Shown here: positions 51,370 to 64,000 of the stretch, piece after piece | Layout of the letters: each line of letters opens with the position of its first letter | How positions within the stretch are numbered: the first letter of the stretch is position 1 | From: Cololabis saira | Lineage: Eukaryota > Chordata > Actinopteri > Beloniformes > Belonidae | Assembly: GCF_033807715.1 (NCBI RefSeq) | Contig: NC_084599.1 | Span: 25,972,125-26,036,124, forward strand | Length of the DNA stretch: 64,000 nt | Direction of reading: 5' to 3' | Notes under the pieces: model-generated | The model's input: the letters and a program-made list of their open reading frames with translations, nothing else | Databases searched by the model: none | What the model was told of the DNA's origin: nothing | Position numbers and translations under genes: made by a program

Positions 51370-53060
51370 AGGGGGCGCTGTTGAGCCGTTAGGCCACGCC
51401 CATTAATGCAAACCATGAAATATCAAATTTATCGCCAAGTCTGGCTTGCTTGCAAAATTTGGTGACTTTTGGAGAACTATCAAATATGGACCAATCACAT
51501 GAAGGGGGGGCGCGCCTTTTGGCGTCTAGCGTCGCCACGGTAACACTTTTGAAAGAGAAAAGTAATGCGTGGTGTCGCAGGATGTAGACGCACATTTTGA
51601 TGTATAACACACCTGGATGCACGTTACGGTTCGGGCTGAATTAACTGCCGAAGGAATGGCATAAATTTCGCCAAAATGACACAATTTATTCAAAATGGCC
51701 GACTTCCTGTTCGGTTTCGCCCATGGCGCCAAGAGACTTTTCTTTTAGTTGTGACATGATACAGGTGTGTAGCGATTTTCGTGCATGTATGTCAAACCGT
51801 ATTGTGGGGCTTGAGGCACAAAGTTTTACGGGGGGCGCTGTTGAGCCATTTTGCCACGCCCATTAATGCAAACCATGAAAGATCAAATTTATCGTCAGGC
51901 CTGGCTTGCATGCCAAATTTGGTGCCTTTTGGGGAACTATCAAATATGGACTAATCAGATGAAGGGGGGGTCCGCTTGTTGGCGTCTAGCGTCGCCACGG
52001 TAACACTTTTGAAAGAGAAAAGTAATGCGTGTAGTCGCAGGATGGAGACGCACATTTTGATGTATAACACATCTGGGTTCACGATACGGTTTGGGCTGAA
52101 TTAACTCTCGAAGGAATGGCATATATTGCTCCAAAATTACGCAATTAATTCAGAATGTTCAAAATGGCCGACTTCCTGTTCGGTTTCGGCCATGGCGCCA
52201 AGAGACTTTTCTTTTAGTTGCGACATGATACAGGAGTGTACCAATTTTCGTTCATGTACGTCAAACCGTATTATGGGGCTTGAGGCGCAAAGTTTTTTCT
52301 GTCTGAACCAACCAGATGAAGGGTGGGCGCGCTTTTTGGCGTCTAGCGTCGCCACGGTAACGCTTTTGAAAGAGAAAAGTAATGCGTGTAGTCGCAGGAT
52401 GGAGACGCACATTTTGATGTATAACACATCTGGGTTCACGATACGGTTTGGGCTGAATTAACTCTCGAAGGAATGGCATATATTGCTCCAAAATTACGCA
52501 ATTAATTCAGAATGTTCAAAATGGCCGACTTCCTGTTCGGTTTCGGCCATGGCGCCAAGAGACTTTTCTTTTAGTTGCGACATGATACAGGAGTGTACCA
52601 ATTTTCGTTCATGTACGTCAAACCGTATTATGGGGCTTGAGGCGCAAAGTTTTTTCTGTCTGAACCAACCAGATGAAGGGTGGGCGCGCTTTTTGGCGTC
52701 TAGCGTCGCCACGGTAACGCTTTTGAAAGAGAAAAGTAATGCGTGTAGTCGCAGGATGGAGACGCACATTTTGATGTATAACACACTTGGGTGCACGTTA
52801 CAGTTCGGGCTGAATTAACTTTCGAAGGAATGGCATAAATTTCGCCAAAATGACACAACTAATTCAAAATGGCCGACTTCCTGTTCGGTTTCGGGCATGA
52901 CGCCAAGAGACTTTTCTTTAAGTTGTCCCATGATACAGGTGTGTACCTTTTTTCGTGCATGTACGTCAAACCGTATCGTGGGGCTTGAGGCACAAAGTTT
53001 TCAAGGGGGCGCTGTTGAGCCATTTTGCCACGCCCATTAATGCAAACCATTAAATATCAA
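51370..53060. repeat. Long-unit tandem array with one recent 357-bp duplication
   Basis: The motif 'ggccgacttcctgttcggtt' recurs with its reference base at 51701, 52170, 52527 and 52875 (spacings 469, 357 and 348). The copies around 52006-52362 and 52363-52785 are almost identical. The longer unit differs by an extra block beginning 'gggggcgctgttgagcc' (51371, 51832, 53005). Antisense and sense ORFs of about 100-111 codons repeat across it; they are products of the duplication, without recognisable domains. Confidence 0.93.
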
Positions 53061-53569
53061 ATTTTTCGCCAGGCCTGACTTGGGTGCAAAATTTGGTGAC
53101 TTTTTGGGCATGTTTAGGGGGGCAAAAAGGCCTTCCTTTTGTCAGGAAAATAATAATAAAAATTCCTGCAAATACAATAGGGCCTTCGCACTGCAAGTGC
53201 TCGGGCCCTAATGAGACATAATTTTACATCTAAATAATTAGGAAGGCATGCAGGATTAAAATATGGTAAATAAAATAAATCTAAAATAAATATAGGTTTA
53301 AAATATATGCATTTGCAAAAAGAAGCAGCTTGTAGGTGGCTGTGCTGCATCAAAGTTATTTACTATTGTCCACGAGTCTGATGGCTGAGGGGAAGAAGCT
53401 GTTCTTGTGGCGGTAGATTCTGGTCTGGATGGACCGTAGCGTAGCCTGAGGGGAGGGGGTGGAACAGACTGTCCACTGTGGAAACAGATCCATGTGCTAT
53501 GATGCCATAAATGCTATATAATATTAATATAATGCATATTAAATGTTCATACATTGTAACAACATGTAT

Positions 53570-53599
53570 ATGTATGTATAGATATATATAGATATATAT

Positions 53600-53640
<41 letters not shown>

Positions 53641-53697
53641 TGTCTGTCTGTCCGTCCGTCCGTGCGTGCGTGCGTGCGTGCGTGCGTGCGTGTATAT
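53570..53697. repeat. Compound microsatellite (GATATATATA)n-(TA)n-(TGTC)n-(CGTG)n
   Basis: Four different simple motifs follow one another directly, ending two bases before the inverted-repeat element at 53699. Confidence 0.97.
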
Positions 53698-53698
53698 A

Positions 53699-54736
53699 GT
53701 GTTTCCCCTACCATTATATAGGCCTGGCGGGGCCGCCAGGCCAACGACAACCCCCGCCAGGCCTAAAAAAAAAATTGAATGATCATTTACGTTTAGGAGC
53801 GTCTCTGCAGCTGTTCTGCAACGGGAGTCAACCTGCTTCGTTCCTAGTAACGCTACTGAGAGCGCAGGCATATTATTATATATTATGTGATGTATAGAGT
53901 TTGTAGCTAGCCAAAAAAAAAAGAAACAACATGATATAAAGAAATGTTTCTGCCAGGTCCGTGTGTTTGTGTTTGCATGAGACGCTGCAGGGAAGCATGT
54001 AGGGAAAAAACAGCCAGGCGTCCGCGGGGTCCTAGCGCCAGCCATGTATGAGCCTGAACCGGTCCGACTGGTGACCCAGTAAAAAACAACGCATTTAAAC
54101 ATCTGGCTGGGATCCCAAATTGCTTAATAACCATAAATACAGCCCTTAGTTGTACCACAGTCCCCATGGTAAATTTCCAATTTGTTGTTTAGCTTACATT
54201 TTTGTTCTGATTGAGCTTCTTTTTTTGGTAAGCAATAATGACGAAAATAACACAGACAATATATTGTCTTTCCAGTAGAACCACTAAAGGTTAATTTTTT
54301 CCCCAGTCAAATGCATGTAACTCTGTTATAACAAAACGGGAAAAAAAATCTTCTACAATGTTTAAATTATTTATAACTGATATAATCTCAATTGTGAATA
54401 GGGATGTTTTGTGGCATATGCCGTCAGCACAAGCAGCCGTTAAAAGAGGACCATCCCAGAGGGTTTTCATAGAGATCCCCTCTGAAATATATAGAAAAGA
54501 TGTGCTCAATGCTCATATGGGGTCAGACCTTTCTGGCCCATGACACTTTGGTTAAAGGTTAGACTAAATCTTATTATTTCATTGAAGTGATATCATTCAG
54601 CAATATAGGCCTACAATGATTTTTAATGTAAAACTTTGTTATATTGCTGCATGTCCAATATGCCGCCCACGCGCCTCGTCTGTTTAGAATTTTTTCGGTG
54701 GGTACCACCGGGCCTGAAAAAAATTCTAGGGGAAAC

Positions 54737-54737
<1 letters not shown>
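53699..54737. mobile_element. Inverted-repeat element between TA-rich microsatellites
   Basis: The left end 'gtgtttcccctaccatta' and the inverse of the right end 'atgtttcccctagaattt' share TGTTTCCCCTA. Next to each end is a GC-rich hairpin: 53721-53742 (GGCCTGGCGG/CCGCCAGGCC, 2-nt loop) and 54698-54712 (CGGTGG/CCACCG). I recall TGTTTCCCC ends from fish hAT-type elements. The duplication cannot be read because both flanks are TA repeats. A 61-codon plus-strand frame at 54358-54543 is not recognised. Confidence 0.65.

Positions 54738-54808
<71 letters not shown>
54738..54808. repeat. (TA)n microsatellite
   Basis: About 35 TA units starting at the right end of the inverted-repeat element. Confidence 0.98.
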
Positions 54809-57937
<3,129 letters not shown>

Positions 57938-58980
57938 TTATTTATTTTTTATTTTTTATTTTATTAGTTTGCACACAATAAAAGAAACATTTACAATCAA
58001 AATAGTAAAACAAATGTGACAGGAGAGGTCAAAAAGCCAACAGGCTTATGCAGCGGACCTCCCCTCAATTTAGGAAGTAAAACATTAATTACAAAAAACA
58101 AAAACACAACAAGACGAAAACTATAAATAAAAAACAAAGAAGGTTAGACTACATACAGTAGTTACAGATCATCAACACACAAAAAATTATCAACAAAAAA
58201 AAAAAAAATCAACAAAAAAAACTTGTGACGTTTTTTAAATGTGAATTAAATGAGATGATACATTTCTTTTAAAAATCTCTAGAGAAACATAGCTTTTGAT
58301 AATGTGAGATTTGGAGTTCCATATCTGTACACCACGATATCTGAGGGAAAACTGGCCGTGTTTAGTTTTATAAAAAGGAAGATGAAGATGATTGACCGGT
58401 CTAGTATTATAATGAATGTATTTGAAAATTATATTTGAAAAAAATACTAAACGATAGTGAACATATGTTTGTATAAAAACACACATATCTGATGAATATT
58501 TATGTCATATACTGAAAGAATTTTGAGTTTTCTGAACCGAAGAGTAGAGGGTTCCGTAGAGTTAGAAAAAGTTGCCAGTCTTACAAATCGTTTTTGCATT
58601 AAATAAAGTTGATGAAGACTGGAAGGGTATGTATTTGCCAAAACAATATTACCATAAATCAAAAAGGATAAATCATAGAATAATATAGAGTTAATAAGCA
58701 AGAAATATTAATGAGATTTCGCAGTTTGCTGATGATGCCCAATGACTTCACAGTTTTATTATGAATGAAATGTATATGTTTTCATCAATTCAATTTCTCA
58801 TCAACCAAAATACCTAAAAAACTAGTATGTGAGACTTGGGAAATTTAATTTCCATCTACTGCTACTCTAATATAATCTTTAAGATATTTCCTACCCCTAC
58901 CTGCAAATATTATAAAATTTGGGTTTTTGATATTTAATGCAAGCTTGTTGAGTTGGAACCATTTTGAGATGTACAGTATA
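57938..58980 (-). pseudogene. Jockey-like LINE reverse-transcriptase 3' half (antisense relic)
   Basis: Read on the minus strand, three successive pieces are seen: 'WFQLNKLALNIKNPNFIIF' (near 58970-58910), the sequence following the catalytic site of the reverse transcriptase; 'LYLMQKRFVRLATFSNSTE' (near 58612-58556); and 'LRYRGVQIWNSKSHIIKSY' (near 58345-58285), the C-terminal tail. They belong to a LINE ORF2 in two or more frames with intervening stops, so it is inactive. The 3' end at the left is an A-rich tail on the minus strand (57938-57967). The copy is truncated on the right, where another repeat begins. The clade (Jockey/Daphne-like) is from memory. Confidence 0.7.
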
Positions 58981-60150
58981 GCATCTATTACAACACAAGT
59001 TGTCTCTAAGCGCTTTCCAGAGACCCAGAACATGACCCCCGAGCAATTATTACATAAACATAAACAATGGCAGATAAAAAAACTCCCCCAGTGGGAGAAA
59101 AAATCTTAAGCCAAACAGTTGCAATGAAAAACTCCCCTTTAGGAGGGAAGAAACGTTGAGCAAGACCTGGATCATAAGGGGGGACCCTCCTGCTGAAGGC
59201 CAGCGGGGCAGAGCAGGAAAAGGGAGACCAGATAGAGAGAATGAAGAACACCATAGCAGGCCCTCGTCTGTTCTGAAGAAACCTCATGTACATGAACAAA
59301 CTAGAAACTGTCAGATATATATGATTTAAACCAAGCTAGAAATGTCCCTTGATTAAAACAACGGGCTCTAACCTGTGCAGTAAATGCTGTGATCTACAGT
59401 GTCAAAAGCAGCACTGAGGTCCAGTAGAACCCGTATGGACACTAATCCCTTATCTGAGGCCATAAGGTAATTCTTGACCTGAATCAGTGCTGTCTCTGTG
59501 CTATAATGCATTCTGAACACTGCCTTAAAAACTGCAAATAGATCATTTCTATACAAATGGTCACATAACTGGCTTGCTTTTCCAGAATTTTAGATACAAA
59601 TGAAAGGTTGAAAATTGGTCGGCAATTAGCTAAAATGTCAAGAGAGGGTCTTTTAAGTAAAGGTTTAATTACTGCAACTTTAAAAACCTGTGGCAGATAT
59701 CCTTAGTTTAGGGATAAGTTGAACTGGTCCTGTATTGTCGTGCCAATAAGAGGAAAAACCTTTTTTGAGAAGTCAAGTCGGGATGGGGTCTAACAAACAC
59801 GTGGATGATTTCTTCTCTAATTCTGATGATTTTACTGTTAAAGAAGTTCAAAAAGTCTTCACTACTGAGAGCTGCAGGAATGCACGGCTCAATAGAGTTG
59901 TGAGTCTTTATCAGTCTGGCTACAGTGCTGAACAGAAAAAGTGGGTTATTTTTATTATCCTCTATTAAAGATGAATAATAAGCTGTTCTAGCTTTGCAAA
60001 GGGCTTTTTTTTATCTACTATTAAGTATCTTTCCATGCATGAATACCACTTCCTTTCCATATTATGCACTTTTTGTTTCAGCATGCAGATATTGAATGAT
60101 ACCAGGGAGTTAAGCTCCAATGGTCAGAGACCATCTTTCTCTAAGGAGCG
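58981..60150 (-). pseudogene. L2/Rex1-like LINE with reverse-transcriptase fragment (antisense)
   Basis: The left part (58981-59290) has the same blocks as the copy at 27095 (for example 'cataaggggggaccctcctg' and 'aacaatggcagataaaaa'). On the minus strand, 59556-59368 encodes '[19 protein letters not shown]' and '[14 protein letters not shown]'; the last is reverse-transcriptase motif A with the catalytic aspartate. Sequence to about 60150 continues the same gene family antisense ('ggtttaattactgcaacttt', 'tcctctattaaagatgaata') with frameshifts. The ORF's C-terminal part, which the 27.7-kb copy has, is missing between the two portions, so this copy is internally deleted or a composite. Confidence 0.7.
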
Positions 60151-60539
60151 ACTACATCTAAGGCTCAATGCAGCAAATCTTCAGTGTTACTGACAAGGAT
60201 ATCAACATTTGCAGATTTACACACCACTGGTTTACAATTATTAAAGTAAACTCATGGCCCTTTACAGAGAGGGTAAACAATCTGAATTCCAGTTAATTTT
60301 AAGTATAGTGCAGTTCTGCCCAAAACAATTCAGTAAATCCAAATCACTGCAATTGTACTCATAAAATTGAACGTCATAAAAGGTTGTTCTATTAAAAGAA
60401 AACAAACAGTGGGAAAAAAAAAATCTAATAAGTTTAGGGTGTGAGGAATATTCTTCATTTGCAAGAACAAACTTATGTCAGATAAATATGAATATGACAC
60501 ATTAATCTGTGTCCTTTAACCCAAATAACATGTTCAATC

Positions 60540-60690
60540 CTCTGTAATAGAATGTAATTGATTGTATCAGATGCACCACTAAATCTAACAGACAAGTAGA
60601 TGCAAGTATCGTCTTAGGCTATTTAACCAGTGCTGTTTTAACAATCAAATGTGCTTTAAACCTTTCTGAAACCCATCAGAAACCTATCAG
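60540..60690 (-). repeat. Second, degenerate copy of the same LINE segment
   Basis: The strings 'ttgtatcagatgcaccacta', 'aatctaacagacaagtagat' and 'ttaaccagtgctgtttt' align with 59397-59500 in the neighbouring LINE relic, in the same orientation. It may be a tandem or older copy. Confidence 0.4.
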
Positions 60691-62349
60691 TGCTTATGGT
60701 CACAATGTGGATTTGTAAGGGTTTTTATTTTATTCATTTATTTATTGTTGAAATAAATGGGTTGAAATAAATGGGAGATATATTTACTACTACTATGTTA
60801 TTTCTGTTTCACCAGAAAAACATTTTTTTAGCCATGCATATGGACCAAACACCCCTGGTTAGCTTTACAAAATTAAAGACCTGGCAATGTTTGAGGAATA
60901 CCTGCTTTCTCTGGATGTTCCTAACAAACAGTCAAGATGTGATTTGGAGACACATTACATATCAGTCTCACTGGGTTCAGGCACGTAGATATTATGTGTA
61001 AGTGGGATTGTCAGAACCTTAAAATTGCTATGCATTTCCTTGGCATCTGCTCTGCATCATGCAGTTACTTCAGTTTGTCTACAGAGAAAAATGCCCACAT
61101 GCTTTTTAAAATTCGATTTTTTTACAGCATATTGGTGAAACCTCGGTTATGATCTTTGAATACACACCTGTCCATAATAAGCCATCCCTCTCTCAGGACA
61201 TATATTACAGGTTGTTATTAATCCCTACACGATTTTTCCTTTTCCTCAGTATTTATCCTTCCAGCTATGTGTTTTGAGTCTGTTACTTATTTTGTATGAC
61301 CTTTGCCTGCTATCAAATGTTGCTCTTGGCTTATCCCTGCCAGCAATGTCATACTCCTGGATTATCAACTATTTCAACAGTATTTCGATTTTTCCCTTTG
61401 CCTACTCATTTCCTTTTAAATCAGCTTTGATGATTGACCATGTTGGAACCCTGCTCTATTAAATAAACCATGCATATTGGACATGTACTTTATGCATTAT
61501 TTCTACTGTTTAGATTAAACCTAAAGAGTGTTGGTAGATTTTACAGGAGGTAATTGATGAGGGAAATACTCCTGCTGGTCTGCTGACAAACAATTACATG
61601 CTGTTTAATTCTTAACAAAGAGAGCAACTCTAAAAAAAATTAAATAATGAGATCAGTCTTAATGAGAAATTTCTCTGAGTTAATCGACTGAAATAAAAAT
61701 TTGTGATGTATTGAACAGTATTTTCTAGAATAATAATGGTTAATGTTCAGCAGTAATGACCTTGACTTACAGATCAACCACAGCATTAAAACAAGAGAGC
61801 AATCATTATCTTCTTACAATGACACCTGTGAAGAGGTGGGACACATAGGGAGGGAAATTAACAATGAGTTCTTGAAGCTAATGTATTTCAAGAAGTAACA
61901 TTGACTGAGTGCATAGACCTGACTGACTTAGCCAAAAGTCAAACTTTTATAGAAATATGTGTGAAAGTATTAAATAGCACATGAACTGATGAAAGGAAGC
62001 CAATGCTTACACTTCTTACATTGGAAAAGATGGTCGCCTGATGCGTAGAGTACTTTTACATATATACTGTAATTGAAAAATGTAACATTCATGACATACT
62101 TGTGTGCAGCTTAACATGGACATGACTGGAAATTAAGCCAAGCTGGGACAGACAGTGTTATGCTCAGGGATAAGGACACTTTGCTATTGGAAAGTCCTTC
62201 TGCCCTTCCTTTACGTGTATCTTACTTTAAAACAAGTACTCATGTAATTCTTCTTAACTCATTAAGACCTGATGCAATATGAGTATGTCTGTTGTGAGAG
62301 CAGAGCAGGGATTTATGGGTATATGACAACATCATTCCCTGTTGGCCTA
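60691..62349. other. Non-coding stretch, nothing recognised
   Basis: AT-rich with short chance ORFs only. Confidence 0.45.
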
Positions 62350-62490
62350 GCCTCTTTCAGCACGATAACATGCCCTGCCCGACAATGAACATTATTGAAG
62401 AATGGCTTGAGGAGCGCAGCAAAGTCTTCAAGGTGACGACTTTGACTTAAAATCCCCACGGTCCCAATTCCATTAAGCATGTGTGGGAAT
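62350..62490 (+). pseudogene. Tc1-like transposase C-terminal fragment with lost catalytic residue
   Basis: One plus-strand frame reads 'FQHDNMPCPTMNIIEEWLEE' and, about 20 codons on, 'PNSIKHVW'. In Tc1/IS630 transposases the corresponding parts are QxDNAPxH, holding the second catalytic Asp, and PDLNPIEHLW, holding the third (Glu). Here the Asp is kept. The Glu position reads Lys, and a TAA stop at 62448-62450 lies between the two motifs. No flanking inverted repeats were found. It is a dead fragment of a DNA transposon that would have cut and pasted at TA sites. Confidence 0.75.
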
Positions 62491-64000
62491 AACCAGAAAA
62501 GGTCTTGAGATGTTGATGGATGTGATGCCAGTGGACACATCTTACAGACTTGTGAAGGCTTGTTCCATATTAGTGTGAAATATTACTATCAGATGACGAA
62601 CCCATTATTTTGACAAATATAATCGGCAGCTCGAGAAGCCATAGAAAAAGTGGAGAAATTGGCATGAGTGAAAAAACAAGAAATGGAAAGACTTTTTCTT
62701 GGGTTTCCAAGATCACAGCATTCCAGTAATCTCCAAAGAGCAATGTCATGAGAGGGATTGCATTTCAACATGCACATGAAATCTCTGATCAAAAGCGACT
62801 TACAGTTGAGAGATTGGTTTTGTGATCCCAGTCATGGTGGGATCGCTGGGCACAGTGGGTATAGCTATAAATTCTGAGTTGATCTTGCCAACAAAGCAAA
62901 AAACAGTGGTGCTTTTGTCTTGGTATTTGGTGCCAGACACCTTTGATGCAGTGTAATGTGAGGCTAAACTTAAAAAAAAGGGAAAAGAAAGAGTGAGAGT
63001 AATTTAAGGGCAAAAATCTGATTTATTTCCTTTCTGCATTCACTTCAGATGGTCAATTACTGAGCAAAACAGAGAAGGAGCTACGTGGGAGTAGATGAAT
63101 TTGTTCACAGTTGTAGTAGATAAAGTTCTGCTCCCTCAAGTATAAATCTCCATCTCACTGTTTTGATTGGGGTGGAGCATTTCTTTTACATTTCTCTCTT
63201 TCTGCTTCATTTCAGCAGTGTTTTTGCATTTGCTTGTGTTGACAATTTAATGACAATTAAGTTCCCTGAAGAAAACCAGTGTAAAGAGGCAACTTTATTT
63301 TATAACATCCAGTAAGCCAGTTACAAACTCCATGGGTAAATAGGAAATTTTCATTTTCCAGTATTCCATTATCAATTTTGGCCAACCTCAAGGCTCTAGT
63401 CATCCTTGCCTCCTAAAGCTGTGGCGTGACCACCAAAACTCACTGTCTGCTATTTTTTTCTGTCTGCAACTGTCTTATCCCCTTGGCATTAAGAACATGG
63501 CACTTTATTCTTATCTGTTATTAACATAACTCATGGGATAGAGTCATTGATGTGTTTACTCTGTGGCTTTAAGAATGAGGTTTGGGAAAATATGTGTGAG
63601 ACAAGTATTTATCTGTTATTGCTCTGACACTGGCTGCCTCCCAAGAAACCAAGGACAGTCGGACCATGGGAAAAGGAAGAAGTGCATCCATCTTCTTCTC
63701 AGATGATCTACCCCACTCCAGCTGACAAAGACTCACAGTTGTGAAAAGAAAAGAAAGGGACCATTAACAAATGCTTGCAACCACTTCCCCAGGAAGCTTA
63801 ATGAGTTTCTAGCAACCGATCTAATTCTTCAAATCTGAAGACACTTTAAGGATCACTGTGTTTATCTGTAACAGCTGGAGTTCTCATTCTTGTATTTATT
63901 ATGTTTCTGCAGGATGCTATCTTTGCTCTCCCTCCGTGTGGATTTGAGGAAATGAAGCATTACACATACAGTAACAGTAGCTGTGTTTCGTTTGCTTTCT
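62491..64000. other. Non-coding stretch, nothing recognised
   Basis: No coding motif, RNA gene or repeat with paired ends was seen up to the window end. Confidence 0.45.

Larger units (their letters stand above)
50603..53210. mobile_element. Hairpin-ended tandem-array element, Helentron-like candidate
   Basis: The left end starts with a perfect mini-hairpin (gctgcaagcagc, 50603-50614) followed by 'gggccctcgcact'. The right end is a hairpin (53179-53209): AGGGCC pairs with GGCCCT and, inside, GCACT with AGTGC. The right end also repeats the left motif directly (gggccttcgcact) and inversely (gggcccgagcac). Between lie two tandem arrays (128 bp and about 350-470 bp units). No RepHel or transposase is present. 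No clear target-site duplication was seen. Subterminal inverted motifs, a 3' hairpin and internal tandem repeats are known for Helentron-derived (HINE) elements; the assignment is inference. Confidence 0.55.
50461..53480 (-). repeat. LINE 3' portion (antisense), split by a tandem-array element
   Basis: Left piece: 50461-50602, beginning 'gatcagaatcagaatgactt'. Right piece: about 53211-53480. Read on the minus strand, the right piece encodes 'RIYRHKNSFFPSAIRLVDN' near 53420-53360, typical of the very end of the ORF in fish L2/CR1-like LINEs (KNSFFPxAxRLxN). The LINE is therefore antisense, its 3' untranslated region interrupted by the element at 50603-53210. Confidence 0.6.

Noticed and set aside
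52126..52818. Repeated 111-codon and 100-codon ORFs as a duplicated gene
   Set aside because: They arise from the tandem duplication inside a repeat element, are open on both strands and show no domain.
50603..53210. CRISPR array
   Set aside because: Repeat units of 128 bp and ~350-470 bp are directly adjacent, with no short repeats separated by unique spacers, and the genome is eukaryotic.
53539..54102. 187-codon antisense ORF
   Set aside because: Runs from the inverted-repeat element through the microsatellite and encodes YI repeats; an artefact.

Overview
The window looks like non-coding DNA from a teleost fish, most likely a percomorph. The basis is the repeat content: 3' ends of fish L2/Maui-type LINEs, a restriction-endonuclease (R2/R4-type) LINE relic, a Jockey-like LINE relic, Tc1/mariner relics, many small hAT- and Harbinger-like MITEs, and very long (GT)n, (TA)n and (ACTC)n microsatellites. 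I recognise no host exon with confidence. Every coding signature I recognise belongs to a transposable element and is truncated or carries stops. The stretches between repeats are AT-rich and give only short chance ORFs, as expected for introns or a gene desert.

Layout. 1-12 kb: an L2-like 3' end, a GC-rich MITE (2841-3348), a Tc1-like relic near 4 kb and a GC-rich repeat (about 7856-8327) ending in an (ATA)n tail beside a hAT-like end. 12.3-13.3 kb: a TTAA-flanked DNA element with a 131-bp hairpin MITE nested inside and a 24-bp perfect palindrome holding a PAR-bZIP/D-box core. 14-20 kb: a 185-bp (GT)n, then mostly featureless sequence. 20-21.5 kb: a 1.3-kb inverted-repeat element inserted in an L2-like 3' end. 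23.6-29.5 kb: (GT)n, three hAT-like elements (one keeping a broken BED zinc finger) and a LINE 3' portion. 31-45 kb: microsatellites, long featureless stretches, and an R2/R4-like LINE relic split by a hAT-like MITE. 47 kb: a 465-bp MITE related by its ends to the hairpin at 12.9 kb. 50.5-53.5 kb: a 2.6-kb element made largely of tandem arrays, ending in hairpins and inserted in a LINE. 53.6-54.8 kb: an inverted-repeat element wedged between TA-rich microsatellites. 57-61 kb: antisense LINE relics. 62.4 kb: a Tc1-like transposase fragment.

Insertions can be ordered from target-site duplications: 8-bp duplications mark the hAT-like elements at 28.8 and 44.6 kb (perfect) and 26.2 kb (one mismatch), TTA/TAA marks the two related MITEs, TTAA the 12.3-kb element and CCAG the 20.1-kb element. 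Nothing here forms an operon-like or multi-gene system. The most noteworthy structures are the hairpin-ended tandem-array element at 50.6-53.2 kb and the nested TTAA element at 12.3-13.3 kb.

Limits: family names rest on remembered motifs and visible termini, not on a database search. Degenerate boundaries are approximate.
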